This document shows, in pieces, positions 28,306 through 40,760 of a stretch of DNA of 64,000 bases (the stretch's first letter is position 1; every line of letters starts with the position of its first letter). The DNA lies in NCBI RefSeq assembly GCF_963678635.1, contig NC_087067.1, positions 28,403,547-28,467,546 of the forward strand, given 5' to 3'. The DNA is from Symsagittifera roscoffensis. Its lineage: Eukaryota; Xenacoelomorpha; Acoela; Convolutidae. A program made the position numbers and the translations under genes. Under the pieces are notes generated by a model, which was given only the letters and a program-made list of their open reading frames with translations, did not search any database and was not told where the DNA came from.

Positions 28306-29561
28306 GTGGGTATTGAAAGTTTGAATGGAAAATTGGCAACAGTTTTCAGTGATATTTTAGTAAAATGAGAGCTGCTGTTTTTACTTTTTGAATCATCACC
28401 GGTGGTCACTTGCCAATGAACTATAATATAACTAAGTGAGGCGGGTTTGCAGAGAATTTGGTTCAAAAATTGTGTTTTTTTTGGCAAGCGTTATCCTCAA
28501 TAATATGGCGCATCAAAAATAGGGAAATGATCAACATACAAGCTGTTCCGCTTTAACGGAAATACGCTTGCTGTTGTGCCCTGGATAATAACTACATGCT
28601 TTTAAGTCTTTTGTAGACTCCGATTTGGAACCGGGAACAAGGCGACCTGCCTTCTTAGCCCAAACAGCCGCTCACGTGAGCGGAGTCGCCTACTACTACC
28701 ACCCTTCGGAGATAATCCAGTCGGCTAAGAGAGAAGGCATCCCATTGCCCTGGAGTGAAGAAGATCAGCAGGGCAGAGTTTACGGAGTGTCCATTCACCA
28801 TAAATATGGGGGTTGGTTTGCAATCAGAGGTGAGAGTTTAGCCAGAATTAAATGCAGGGTTTAAAAAAACCGCTTTTTACGAGTCGATAAACGTTGTGTA
28901 GACTCTTATATTGATCGCGATTATTTTTTTCCAGGAATTTTCCAGGCTCAAATTTACTTTTGGGATTTGATTTTTGATTTCTTTTCAAGTTCCGTTCATT
29001 TCCTTTGTTAAAACGAGGGCAAATTTTACGATCAAGGAGCAAACATTTAAAGGTCACAAAACACGTCTTCTAATTTTGAAAATGGAAATTAGTTATTAGA
29101 TTTAAAAGTAAAAGCGAAATCAAAGTTTTAATTATTGATCCAATTTTCTCAAATTGGGTTAATTTTATCGAAAACGTGTCAATTGTAAATTGTCCTAGAA
29201 ATCCGATGAGCTTTAAGGGCATCTATTTTTTTTTCTTTGAAATTCGAAAAATTAGATCATGAAGTTTTATTTGTTCAGTTTTCCTGCAGGTCTCATCATT
29301 CTGCAAAATGTGAAATACAAATCTCTTCAACAAACACCTCCACCAGATGTGGTCGAATCAATACAGCTGAAGGTGAAATTACTCAACGATTTCAATTTTA
29401 GTAACTGGAAAAACTGGAATTACCGAGATATCATTCCGGTTCATCCAAAAATGAAATACAGTCAACTGCAGAGAAAGTATTTCGAAACAGAACCTAAATT
29501 GAGATACGATTCGTTGCATGATGAATTGAAACAATCTTGGTTGAACTTGAAAGAAATGTGA
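27981..29561 (+). CDS. MMACHC: MMACHC (cblC) cobalamin-processing protein, 3 exons
   Basis: Cytosolic cobalamin chaperone that removes the upper ligand (decyanation or glutathione-dependent dealkylation) so B12 can be turned into methyl- and adenosylcobalamin. Exons 27981-28305, 28617-28829 and 29290-29561 join in phase to 810 nt, 269 aa (human is 282). Matches to the human protein as I remember it: TPFGFE near residue 20, WYNE near 36, FLAQTAAHVSGVAYYY at 121-136, GGWFAIRG at 173-180 (split over exons 2 and 3), and FNFSNWKNWNYRDI at 214-227. The proline-rich C-terminal tail of mammals is absent, as in other invertebrates. All junctions are GT..AG. Confidence 0.95.
28617..28829 (+). CDS. MMACHC: MMACHC exon 2
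   Basis: Carries LAQTAAHVSGVAYYY and VSIHHKYGGWFAIR, the cobalamin-pocket core. An ~8-residue lysine/glutamate stretch before PWSEEDQ is longer than in human. Acceptor TTTTGTAG; donor AGAG|GTGAGA, phase 1 both sides. Confidence 0.93.
28881..29250. mobile_element. truncated AGTAATGAACG MITE in MMACHC intron 2
   Basis: GAGTCGATAAACGTTGTG, CTCTTATATTG, TTTTTTTCCAGGAATTTTC and AAGGGCATCTATTTTTTTTT match copies at 10520 and 17783. The right end is missing, close to the exon 3 acceptor. Confidence 0.5.
29290..29561 (+). CDS. MMACHC: MMACHC exon 3 (stop)
   Basis: Begins after acceptor TTCCTGCAG, completes the glycine of FAIRG, and runs to TGA 29559-29561. Contains FNFSNWKNWNYRD and KYFETEPKLRY, equal to human FHWRDWTYRD and AYFSTPPAQR. 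Confidence 0.93.
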
Positions 29562-29784
29562 AATGACTTCTTATGTTTGGTAAATGAATATTGTATGACA
29601 ATTTGAATGTTTTTTTTTGCAGAAACTTGTATGTTTTTTTTGCAGAATCTTGTAAGTTATTTTTTGTGCAGTAAATTTTCTTCAATATAGCTTGAGTTAA
29701 TCTTAATAATTTACTATTAGTGTGAGTAAATTTTTTTATTTGAAGATTCATTCATAAATTAATTTAAGTGAAATGTTGCACCCG

Positions 29785-29930
29785 GGCAAAAAGTTGCTCA
29801 CTCAACAATGCAAAAAGTTGCTCACCATAATTTTCCATTCTTGGAATAATTTTCCATAATTTTCCATTTTGCATTTTCCAAACTCAATGCAAAAAGTTTC
29901 TCACCATAATTTTCCATTCATGGAGTCTAT
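29785..29930 (+). repeat. short repeats after MMACHC
   Basis: GCAAAAAGTTGCTCAC three times (the last as AAGTTTCTCAC), and CCATAATTTTCCATTC two to three times, irregularly interleaved. Confidence 0.7.
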
Positions 29931-29999
29931 GGAAAATGCTTATCATGTAATTTCTTACAACCACACCATTATGCTGCAAAAAGAAGCTCTATGTGATCT

Positions 30000-31100
30000 A
30001 GTGATTTTAAATAATATGAAGTAGGTAGGGTTCTGACACCGCCAATTTGGAGCTTAAGCCGTACGATTTGTATTTCAATTCGCGGCTTCAATTATGATAT
30101 CACAAATATTGGCTTCACAAATATTGGCTTCATCGCAAGTTTTTGGCCGGAAAGTGCTGATTTTGTACAGCATTTATTGCAGCAAATGAGCTAGTTATGG
30201 AAGTAGTTTTTTGGGCTGTTTGTTTTTGATAAAAAATACTTAATTCACCCGTGAAACAGTTGCAAGTTGCTTACAACCATGCTGTACCAAAAAAATTAGG
30301 AAAATTTTCTTAAACCAAGATCTTACTCAAAGAAACCCTAAAATTTTTTCCTAAAATTTTACAGCATTTTGCCGGCATCCAAATAAGCGATTTAGCAATT
30401 AGCAGTTCAAATAAAGCTAAAATCTACATGAAACTGAAAGACTATCAGCGACCGATTTTTATCAGCCGGGATCTTTTTGCTGAAGAACTCAAGATAGAAA
30501 AACAACTACAGGCCACTCGCTACAGTTTCATTCAAGAAAAATTTTCACCAAGTAACAATTGCGCTTTAGAATTGTGAAGCTTTTCGTAAAAACTAGCAAT
30601 GATGAATGGAATGAAATGGGAATGCTGGCTGACTCGATCAGTGATAAAAGACACGCGGTACATGCTCTGATAGTTCGAAGATTTTTTTGTTATTCAATGT
30701 ACATGGTATCATTAGCTAGTGCAACGACTTTAGGTATCTCAGCCAGCAATTGTTTGTCACACGGAAACGTGGCTAGATAGCTCTTTTTTTAATAACCCAG
30801 TTTTTCTTGTTGCTGAGTTCAAACGAATTGGGCGCGCAAGAAGAGCATCAAGTGAGCATACTGGAGTTTTAAATGCATTGTCAAATATTCTCTATAACCA
30901 AGTAGAATTTTTTTGGCTTGTAAGTTTGAGACATGATTGGTGCCTGTCTTTTAAACGTACACAAGCGATTTGTCTGCTTCATCGTTATCTACTACCCTCT
31001 GTACTCGTCATACTACAGGATCGAAGCTTCTGTTTTTCGGTGAAAGTTCAATGAGGCTCACAAGAATTTGAATGATTTTATTGGAACTCTGCACTTGAAT
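30000..31100. other. intergenic, no clear gene
   Basis: Nothing firmly recognised. The right part (from about 30820) may be the decayed upstream part of the LINE at 31100. Confidence 0.3.
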
Positions 31101-31720
31101 ACCAATCAATTAAAACGGTTTTTAGTTGATTTGAATTTACCGAGTTGATCTGGGAGCACATTACGTCTCCCCTAAAAGAAGATGAGGATATATTTAAAGC
31201 TTCCTTGAGAAAATCCTATTCCAACTTATTGGAGATCCAACTCATGAACGTGTTAATACTCTGGATATAGTCTTTACTTCTGCATCCGACCAATGTTATC
31301 TGACTCAGAGTGATGTTTGTTTCTCGGACCACTATCTAGTCACAATTATATTCAAAAACATTCAGATCTGTACGGGACAAGCTTAGTACTCACTCAGCTC
31401 ATTCGATATCGATTTATTTAGCTTGCATCTTACTAACCTGGATGACATATTAGAAGACCCAAACAATAATGCTGCGAATCGTCGCTTGCGACCAATTGTC
31501 GCTTGCGATGAATTGTCACCCTACGCAAAACTGGAGACAGCACTCACAGCGAGATTGAAACTAAAACCGCTAACAGATACAAGTTGTTCACTTATTCTAC
31601 AGCTCACACACAGTGCACTGTTTGAACAAACTGCGAACGGCCAATAAGAAATGGGAACCAAAGGATCAGCGGGTTTCGAATCCTCCAAAAAGGTTGATTC
31701 TATAATTAACATGTTTACTG
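31100..31720 (+). pseudogene. LINE ORF2 endonuclease relic
   Basis: Fragments in more than one frame match an apurinic-type endonuclease of LINEs: VDLNLP (family GDFNLP), then QLIGDPTHERVNTLDIVFTS and SDHYLVTI (family PTH..GNTLDLVFT ... SDH). The PTH/NTLD/SDH spacing is right. A linker of about 74 codons (31423-31647) follows; no reverse transcriptase was seen. Clade is uncertain (Jockey or CR1-like). Confidence 0.6.
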
Positions 31721-31980
31721 TTATCCTATTTGAATCTACCTAAAGATTCACTAGACATGAAGATTTTCAGCTGCTGAAAAATGTCTCATAGACTTCTGTT
31801 TATCCCTCAAAAATGTGATGGGGCTCTTGATCCGCTACTGATTACGCTTGCGGGTTAATAAATAGTTAAACATTGAATCAGTTGAATCAATTGCTGCTGA
31901 CATGCTGCTCAATTTCATGCAATCTCAAGTTCAACTCTTGGGTGCAATGCTTGTTACTGGGAGTTTTTTTTTCAGGTAGA

Positions 31981-32208
31981 GCGACAATTCGTAACAGGCA
32001 AAAATTCGGAAAATTCGTCACAATCGACAATTCGTAACAAGGCATTGGCAAGTAGAATGCGCTTGCTCCGCTGCGCTTACATCTGGCACGAGAAGAATAC
32101 TGCGCGTGAATCAGTGTTCCTCGCTTAGTCTACCGTTACGAATTGTCGCTTGTTACGAACTGTCTCCTGTTAAGAATTGTCGCCTGTTACCTGTTACGAA
32201 TCGTCGCC
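31981..32208. mobile_element. 228-bp terminal-inverted-repeat element
   Basis: Left GCGACAATTCGTAACAGG and right (complement) GGCGACGATTCGTAACAGG. The 15-bp word GTTACGAATTGTCGC or its complement occurs about five times inside. Related words also lie at 31478-31520. No coding sequence. Confidence 0.55.
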
Positions 32209-34320
32209 TTACTTTTTTTCAGAGTTAAAATGATTTTTTGTCGGCATGGATTTCGTCGGGTTCTGAGTTTTAATCCGGACCGGGTCCTCTCCTTTTTAAC
32301 TAGAAATTTTCAGTTTTCTCTTCAGATTATTGTCTGTCTAATTATTTTTGTCGGCTTACATCCCGCTTCACGAACTTTCTCTTTTACTAGATTCAGTTTT
32401 CGTTACTTTTGGGAGAGCAAGTTTCTTGTAATCGGGTATTAGACTTTTTTTTCCCGAAAACAACTTTTCTTACCAGAAATTGACCTTACTTTAATTTTGA
32501 ACCCTAACAAAGTCTGGAGTTAACGTGGTTGCGTTTGCAGCCTAAGGTTTCTGTTTCGAGTTCCGGCAGGTTTTTGCTTCGTTTTCAGTATAAATGAAAT
32601 TAAAAGTTTTTGGTAAAATTGATGTCGGACTTTCGTTTGTCTGCTGAACTTCCGTTTGTCGGCTTAGATGCCATACCACGGACTTTTATACAAATGCAAG
32701 CAAATATTAGCTTTTACTGCAAGCAAGTCAGATAGTAGTTGCAAGTGTTAATCATGGTAGTGTCAAGGGGACTTGAAGTTTTTTGTTGAAGTATTTTTCT
32801 TTGGCTCAACTGGTGTCTGATCAAAGTTTGGCGGCTCTTATTCCGCTCCGTAAATTTTGTTCCGTTGCTAATTTAAAATTCAGATGCCTTGCTTGGTCTA
32901 TTAAACTAGAATTGCTTAAACTAGAAAACAGGTATTAAAAATTGTATGGAATTGGGTTTCTTATTTTTTATATATTTTTTCAGACATTACCGAAAATTTT
33001 AAAACTTTGCAGTTTTAGTTTTTCTTAAAAACACGCAACCGATTTCCGTAAAAGGCTATGAATGGAAAGACCATCTACTCCCCTGCGTGCCTCTATATTT
33101 TTTTGTATGTTTTTTATTTAGCGCACTGTCAACAGCCATGGAAATTTCTGTCTGGGAGATACCAAATATTTGTTACAAAATTTTTGGTTTCAAGTCTGAG
33201 AATTTGGGTTTAATTCGAAAAAACATTTTTGAGAATCTCCCTTGTAATTGCGACTACGCCCAAGTTTTTTCATAGAGCTTAAATAAAACATCAATCAAAA
33301 GAACCGGTAAAATTTCGGTACTGACGCGGCGACTCCTTAATTGTTTTGTAGGAAATACTTTATATCTTAACGACGATTCCAATTTCTCAAAGTTTTCTTT
33401 TTTCTCACTTAATTTTATCAGAGAAACAACTAAGAATTTGGCCAAAGTCCGACTAGTCAAATAACCCACTTCATTCCGCTTAAGTAGAAAAACTTCCGAA
33501 CATATCAAAAACCTTCAGGTTCAGCTGTGCCCTTAGTTGTCTTTTAGTCGAGACATACGATAGTTTTGGTTCACTTTTTCAAAAGTTTGTATTGTATCGC
33601 AAGTGGTGCTTTGCCTCTGTGTGATAAGTCTAAAATCAAATTGTTGAATGAGATATTTCATTCCGTTTTCAAAAAGTTCATTTATAATGGGTGCCACTGC
33701 ACGAGCTAAAGATCACCCCAATCTTTTTTTTTTCGAATAAGTTTATTTTAGTATCAAGGATGTTCAATGTCTTCTTCGATAGATCCCTGACCTTGGAACT
33801 TAGGTAATTGACTCACTGCTATCATCGATTTTACGGAAAACTTCCTTCTAAATTGCGCCTTCTGTTTGTGCTTTGCCTTTTGTTTTTATCAGTGCCCATC
33901 AATGGCTCTCAGTGTGGAAAGGCGCATATGCTACGACAGTCTTTAAGAAGATTTCGTCGGCCAAAGAATCAATTTACAGGCTTGAATTGATTCTTCCTCG
34001 CTCAACTTTTTTTTAAGAACGCCTTCTTTTTGAGTAGGTTTACTTTGCAGTCAGATCGTAGTTCAACTACGGGCAACATGGTGCCATGAAAGGAAAATCA
34101 ACAATTCTCATCTTCTCATTTTTGATGATGTTCTTAACAGCAATTTTGACAGTAGCAACGTAGAAATTGTTGTTTTTTTTTTGTAAAGAAAGCTTTCTTT
34201 AGCATATCTCACATGATAATACTCCAAAAACTTTAAATTTGGCTTCGATGAAGCTTTTCCGAAGCTTGCGCAAATATACGTTTCTGATAAATTGCAGAGG
34301 GTGAAAACGAATGAAAGTTT
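32209..34320. other. intergenic repeats, no gene
   Basis: 32980-33250 resembles the head of the satellite family (TTTTTCTTAAAAACACGCAACC, CCTGCGTGCCTC). Duplicated words such as TCGGCTTACATCCCGCTTCAC and TCGGCTTAGATGCCATACCAC (near 32350 and 32660) point to another old repeat. The minus-strand frame at 33254-33508 is not recognised. Confidence 0.35.
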
Positions 34321-34713
34321 TTACAAGCCAGAATAATTGATAATAAGATCAATTTTCCCTGCGAACAAATGAATTTCCTTCCTGCTCCTGCTTTCTTCAC
34401 AATTGCTACACTTATAAAAATTTCTCAAGTTTTGAGGAACATACAAAGTATCCTTCAGCTGCATGACATTAATTTCGCCTTTCTTTTGTTTTGCTCCGAA
34501 CGTAACCTCAACCTCATAACTTTGTAACTCTTTCCATATATTTGCAATGCTAACCGATTCTTTGAAGTTCTCATCTAAGCTAACAAACATATCTGGATCC
34601 TCAACCAAGTGACTGCTTCTGATTTTCTGCACAACTGTTTCAGTATTGTCAAATCTAATATTTTTCAATTCGAAATTTTGAATCCATTTTTTTATGATAC
34701 TGCTGAACTTCAC
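34321..34713 (-). pseudogene. Ty1/copia Gag-protease fragment
   Basis: A 130-codon minus-strand frame. SSHLVEDPDMFVSL, SVSIAN and MQLKDTLYVPQNLRN follow the copia protease pattern (S.HM..D...F..L ... V..A ... L.DVLYVP.+..N). The catalytic D-S/T-G just before SSH is not present, so it is inactive. It is separate from the copia fragment at 36402 because the order (protease, then lower-coordinate continuation) does not join the two. Confidence 0.5.
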
Positions 34714-36400
34714 CTGGTAATTATACTACTGAAAACTGATTTTCTCTATTTCACAAAACCACATTCATTTAGGTACATACATACATATAAATCTATCAAA
34801 AGAATTTTTGGTGTTCCAATTCAGCCAAAAACAAAAGCTTTCGAATTGCTCGCTAATAGGTTCACAGTGATTTACCGAGAATATGATAATCAGCAATAAA
34901 TATAGCCTAATTGCGCTAGCGAGCGTACAATCATATTGAGAATTCCGCTTTTCTCTGTCTAACTCGCAGTTAAAAGTGCCCATTTGGAAGAGTTTTAAGC
35001 ATGGAAAACTGAAGAACTTGAAGTATTGTAAAAGTCAGCTGCGCTTTGGTGTTCAATTTTAAAGGCGCTGTTTGTTAGCACGGTGGAAATTTTGTTGAAC
35101 AGGGCATTTTTGCAAAGGGCATTTTTGAAAAGGGCATTACCAGGCGCAAAAACAAACATTGTAGGCTAAACGTTGCGTGCGTGGATATAAGTTGAATACA
35201 TAAACAGACAGTCAAATAATTTAATTCAGGGCTTAACAAGAAGTCTTGGTGTGTTTGTAAGAAAAGTTTTTAATATTGTAAGTTACAAGAAACGCTTAAA
35301 TGTTTCAATTGGAAAATTTTCTGTAGCATGCTTTTTTATACTCTTGGAAACCATTTGCTCAATAAATTAAGTTTGTTGTTTATCTGGGCTGCTAGAAAGA
35401 AAGCTTGCTAAATTTTTCATTTTTGCAAGTTTTTCCTTGTTACCACCACTGCAAAAATTGTGAAAATCAATCGCATAGTTGGCATTTTTTGGCAGCATTT
35501 AGATATCAGAGGGATTCATAGAGACTAAGTGTATAGAGAAAAGATTATATTATCATGTTTAAACCATATTGCTGTTGAAACGAATTCCGATTTTTGGTCA
35601 GAAAATTTTGTTGCGAAAAATGGTGTGCAATTGTTCGTTTTTAAGGCAAGTTTTCCAATCTACATATTCTTAAATTTAGTGCTTTCATACAGAATTTTAA
35701 CCACTTAAATCCCTTCTCAATAGCTACAAGAGATCAACCATTTTTTTTAGTTGTCTAATGAAATAACCGTGGTCGGGTTATTTTGCCCACACTTGCGCTG
35801 CAATAGGCTATTCAGTTTTTTTTCTTTAAAAAATTGTTACAGCAGGTCCTTCAAAAGCGTTGAACTGATTTGAGCAGTCAGATTTTGACATATTGCAGCC
35901 TATTTTAATGTGGAATGGCTTTATTTAAGCTTGCAATTAAGAAGTGAGTCATTTGGTTCATAGAAGTTTTCTTGTAAAAATTGTTCAAAAAAAAACGAAT
36001 AAATATTTGTGCAGGCACGTAAATCAACTACAACACTTCATTTGAATAATGCGCACGTGGGAGAAAAGGAAGCAAAAAGAGCCGGGAGGGGGTTAAGAAT
36101 AGAAAAACCCAAGATTGCTATCAGCTGGTTCTGGGGCTTTTTCTCAGCGCCCAAATGAAATTCAATTAAGAAAAATTGAAACTTGGCATTGTGAAAAATT
36201 AACCATTGTGAACAGGTTTATTCTTATACATTTCATCGTAAGATTACGTCTTTAGCCAAAACACTTAAGGTTATTGCAGTGAAAAATTGCTGATTAATCA
36301 ATGGTGAAATATAAAAAAATCAGGAACTGATCTTTCTGGTTGAACCGAATAAGATAGATCAATTCCAGTTCAGTTGAGAAAAGTCATCAGAACCGCGGCT
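34714..36400. other. intergenic, no gene
   Basis: A triple GGGCATTTTTG-type repeat is at 35103-35140. 36170-36300 (TGTGAACAGGTTTATTCTTA, TTTCATCGTAAGATTACG) shares its sequence with 41320-41400, an unnamed repeat family. Confidence 0.35.
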
Positions 36401-36401
36401 T

Positions 36402-37060
36402 TCAAAACATTCTCACATTTTTACAAGATTTTGTGAAAGCGTCTGCAGGCATATTTGCTATTTGGAAAAGGGTTAAGGGCAACTTCTTCTGTTCAACTAA
36501 TTCCCGAAGGAAGTGTTGTGTTATGGCAAAATAATCAATCATTGTATGTTTACCTAGGGCAATACCAGCCTGGTTAGCCACAAACACACCTTCAAAGGCA
36601 TATTGGTCATTGTGCCTCAGTTACAAAGTTAGCCCAATCAAAAAAAAATTCTTTTACTATTTCGGCTACCACAACAAAGTATACTTCGGCTGCTTAAGTT
36701 GATACACAACGCTTGGTTTTGCTTGAATTTTTTTACGCTCGATTTGTCGCAATTTGAAGAAAAATTCTAAGGTAATTCTCCTATTGTAAATTTTCCTAGC
36801 CCAGTCTGCATCCAAACAGCTTACAGGTTTCCTTTCAAGGCGTATCTCTCCTTTTGACTAAGCATAAGCTTTTAGTTCCTAGCAGATTTCTCAAGCAATT
36901 TGCTGCAAAGCAAATGTCGGGCCTGCTTGATAAAGCCAAGTAATTCAGAAAAACAATAAATCCTGGTCTAAATCCTTTGGTCAGTTTTTGGTTTTCACCA
37001 AAATGTCTTGTTATTGGCTTTTCTTCAACCACTCTAAACCTTGACGTTAATATTTTTTCT
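36402..37060 (-). pseudogene. Ty1/copia reverse transcriptase-RNase H relic
   Basis: Minus strand: FLNYLALSSRPDICFAANCL is the copia Y..+.GSLMYLA..TRPDI.+A.. motif. About 300 nt further, NQAGIALGKHTMIDYFAITQ, HFLRELVEQKKLPL and NMPADAFTKS match the RNase H end (N.AIALAKN......KHI...HF+RE ... +.AD.FTK). Frames are broken, so this is a fossil. Confidence 0.7.
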
Positions 37061-38129
37061 TTATGTTTTCCCTGGTTTATCCTAATTTAGTTTTTTGAAT
37101 AATCATTTTTCATATCTTTAAAATATTAAAAATCACTTGTCTCGCTTGTCTCAATTTTTATTAGAAATTTTGTTTTCATATCAGCCACAGAAACTTTTGA
37201 CTGCTCAAAAAGTCACTGTGTCATCTAATCACAAGCAAGTTACTTCTTCGATTATTTTCCTCTTTTCTCTGAACAAACAAGCACACACAAAATACTGAAA
37301 TTTTAAAACCTTTTCCATGAAAATGGCATTTTTGAGTCCTATGCCATTTTCTAGTGGACTGCTCGGGCCCATAAAGAATTTTCTTCAAAAGACAAACTAC
37401 AAACTTTCCTGTTTCGCGACTCTAATCGAGTCCCTCAGGTTGATTCAGGGATATATCTTCATTTATTTTGGCGTTCAAATATGCCGTTTTAGCGTCTAAT
37501 CTTCTCATCTTATTTTTAACCGCTAAGCCTAGATGTATTTTTAAAGTCGACATCTTTATAGTAAGCAAGTAAGTTTCGTGCAAATCCCTATCCTCTACTT
37601 GGCTAAAACTCTAAGCAGCACATGCAGCCCTAAATCTGGTAACCTAACCAATAGGTCTATACTTCAAAGCAAAATGCAATCTGCTGCCAATAGATTCCTC
37701 ATAATGTTCCAAACGAAATCCAAAGCCTCAGTTTTCACCACAGAATTAAACTCTTTTTTCGTAGCTCCAAGCGAGTTTGTGCCAGCTATAAAATCTTTAG
37801 CGTTTTTTTTGTATTTTTGTGGGTTTTTCCGAAACATACTACAACGCCTGCTGTTTTTTGTTCGTCACTTTATACCTTCTATTTTTTGAAAAAAAAGTAG
37901 AGTCTAAGTCCTGTTCATTTTTTCACTACTACGAAAGCAACGTATCTAGACTGCTAACCTTGGGTTAACCCACATTCTGAAGTTCTTTTAAGTGAATCAT
38001 ATTATTATGGGACGTCCCAAGAAAACTCTCGTAGCCGAATTGATATTTTCTCCCACTGCTTACGAAAATTGTTTTTCTACACAACTACACGCTGCACATC
38101 CAATGTTTTTTTTTTTGCAAAATTTGAGT

Positions 38130-38548
38130 TGGTTTTTTCTCCATACATAGACTCATAAAGTAGTTTGCTCTTAGTAGAGTGTAAGCACAAATTTGTGATT
38201 TTGTCAGTCATTGAATTGATCTTTTCCCATACTCCTTCTATTTTTCCGTTCTATTGATATCGAGCCATTTTTTCTGTTTCCTACAAACTCGACTAATATC
38301 AGGACCAATGTAATAGCCTGAATCATCTGCGACTAAAATTGAAAAAATTCCTACCTCTGCAATGAGCTTTTTCAATTTTTCTGTTGCCTCATCTTTCGTC
38401 TTCAGGAATCAGCTTTTGCATGTCTAGAAAAACTGTCTACAAAACAAATACTATATCTTTTTCACCTACTGCTTTCGGGTTATTGGGACCTAAATTCTGT
38501 GTGAGTTATATCTAGAGTCCTTGTTACCCTGATGTAACAATTTTTTGG
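38130..38548 (-). pseudogene. Ty1/copia integrase relic
   Basis: Broken minus-strand frames read VDSFSRHAKAD then TKDEATEKLKKLIAEVG and VADDSGYYIG, following the copia integrase core (DDFSR+.WV+FLK.KDE...KFK.....E....++.DNGGEY). YQNGKIEGVWEK and LYESMYGEKTN stand where ...QNG.AER and PYE.W.GKKP are expected. The left end meets the N gap. It probably belongs with 36402-37060 as one element. Confidence 0.55.
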
Positions 38549-38748
38549 NNNNNNNNNNNNNNNNNNNNNNNNNNNNNNNNNNNNNNNNNNNNNNNNNNNN
38601 NNNNNNNNNNNNNNNNNNNNNNNNNNNNNNNNNNNNNNNNNNNNNNNNNNNNNNNNNNNNNNNNNNNNNNNNNNNNNNNNNNNNNNNNNNNNNNNNNNNN
38701 NNNNNNNNNNNNNNNNNNNNNNNNNNNNNNNNNNNNNNNNNNNNNNNN
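38549..38748. other. assembly gap (200 N)
   Basis: Exactly 200 N, inside or beside the copia relic; true length unknown. Confidence 0.99.
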
Positions 38749-39009
38749 TACAAAAACCTGCTTGAATATCTGTAAATTATCGGCAATTCAACAGATAATA
38801 TATAGAATAAGTAATATCGGTTAAACATTTTTCGGTTAACATTTTTTAGCAATACTTTTTCCAACAATCTCAAAAGTCTATAAACATTTTGATGGCAAAC
38901 TGACCTTAATCGGACAAACCAGTAGTTTTCAAGGCCTTTTGTCTAAGAAAATCTAATTTTAGCTTTTTCACTTTCGCGCTATAATGACGTCATTAATTTA
39001 AGATTACTT

Positions 39010-40310
39010 TAAGCGCGAACAAGGGGAAAAATGGGGACTTCAGATTTTGTACTGACTACAAAGTTCACCTCAATGGCAAAGTAATGGCAAAGACTACCCA
39101 TTACCCGACCTGGAGACATTTTTCCACAGTTTGTATGGAGCCCAGTTCTTCGGAAAAAATGACCTTCTTAGACGCTTATCATCAAATCGAACTTGATGAT
39201 AAAGCAAAAGAAGTGTGCACAATCAACACCCAACATGGGCTGTTCAAAATGTGTCGACCACACTCAATAACTCTTCCTCGAACTTTCAAAACTGCATCGA
39301 GAACCCACCCAAAGGAATCAAAGGCGTGATTATACCCCAAGAAGACCTGCGTGTCTGCGGAACATCACGCGAAAATTGCGAAAAGTGTAAGACGGCAGTT
39401 ATTGGACGTTTAGAGAAAAAAAAATTCCACAACCAATCAGACTAAGTCAAACTCGAAACCACTCTCAACTGTTTAGTTTTGATGCTATTCAATTTCAGCT
39501 GATGGAATCAAGCCTGATGATAGGCTTGTAAAAAAGATTCGGAGCACCAAGAAAGCCGCGAAACAAAAAGAACCTCAATCATTTTGTGGACTGGCAAACT
39601 TCTACGGAAAAATGATGTCGAATTTCGCTACCAATATTCTTCCAATCAAAAACTCACAGAGTCAAGTCTTCGAGTGGACAGACCGACAGACAGACACAAC
39701 GGTTTTTTCAGAGTATCAAACAAGAAATCTGCTCAAAACCAGTCGTGCAACCCTACTCCCTGGACAAAGAAGAACTGTGACCAACGATGCTTCAGAGTAC
39801 GCAGACGGCGGGGTTCTCTCACAAGAAGGACATGCAGTGATCTACATTTTTAGGAAGCTATCATCAACTGAGCGCAACTACTCCAAGATAGAACAAAAAG
39901 CGTTGGCAATCGTGTTTTCGGTCACACGACTGAAACAGTTTTTTCTGGGGCGCAAGTTCACCTTCAAACAGATCGCAAACCCTTGCAGTACCTCTTTGAG
40001 CCCGACGAAGAGATACCGAAGACAGCATCAGCTAGAATAACCAGGTGGGCCATCGGGCTGATGGGATTCGACTACAAACTAAAATACGAGCCGGAAGACC
40101 AGATTCCGCATCCGGACGCTCTGAGCAGATTGCGTTTTGACGACGAGACACGAGAACAAGAGAAATTCTGTTTCTCTCAGAATGACATCTTCTTCGCAGG
40201 CACGCAGACAACCAAGCTGAACGACATAAAAAGCAATCTCCAATCGAATCGAACATTTCAAGATTTTTTCAAACGGATACAAAGCGGCGATTGGAGACAT
40301 TGCTAAATTT
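39010..40310 (+). pseudogene. Ty3/gypsy reverse transcriptase-RNase H relic
   Basis: Successive frames spell the pol of the K02A2.6-like gypsy group: CTDYKVHLNGKV, DYPLPDLETFF, LYGAQFFGKNDL, DAYHQIELDD and TINTQHGLFKM (reverse transcriptase); FCGLANFYGKMM; TNDASEYADGGVLSQ, RKLSSTERNYSKIEQKALAI and FFLGRKFT (RNase H), then ITRWAIGLMGFDYKLKYEP and HPDALSRL. The YxDD segment is deleted and at least three frame changes occur, so it is dead. Confidence 0.8.
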
Positions 40311-40760
40311 CTTTGCGTTTCTCCAATTGACGCATTGAAATTTTCCTTGGACGCAAAACCAGACTATCTACCAAAATAGATTTTGGTGTCAGTGAAAAAC
40401 TTTCTTGAAGCCGAACAAAGACGAGGAAGCGCAGCCGGCAATTTTCACTATTCGACGTGGAACCAACACATCGTGGATCCAACCCAATCAATCAGAACGG
40501 CCTGTTCTTGTAAGCGACAACCAGACTGCGAGATGCAGTCAAGATACCAATACCACAAATGAAAAGAGTGTCCTGTCGATGATGAAACTCCAGTGCAACA
40601 TGAAGAAGAAGAACAACTTTCATCAACTCCGGACGATTAATCCGAACCGGTATCCGATGAACCCAAAAAATCTTCGAGATTGCGGAAACCAACGAAACAT
40701 TACGGAGATCCTATACCGACAGATCTTCTTAAAAAAGGTGGGAGGATGTGATAATCTGAG
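40311..40760 (+). pseudogene. gypsy pol 3' end, purine tract and LTR start
   Basis: After the RNase H end, broken frames finish with SRLRKPTKHYGDP, the RRSxRxRKPTxRY type tail common at gypsy Pol ends. AAAAAAGGTGGGAGGA (about 40732-40747) looks like a polypurine tract, followed by TGTGATAATC, a likely LTR start. The LTR end could not be placed; most of the integrase is missing. Confidence 0.5.

Noticed and set aside
31423-31647. 74-codon frame as a small gene
   Set aside because: Directly follows the LINE endonuclease motifs and fits its linker; no promoter or splice support.
38490-38873. Frames of about 127 and 76 codons over the gap
   Set aside because: Mostly N; no meaning.
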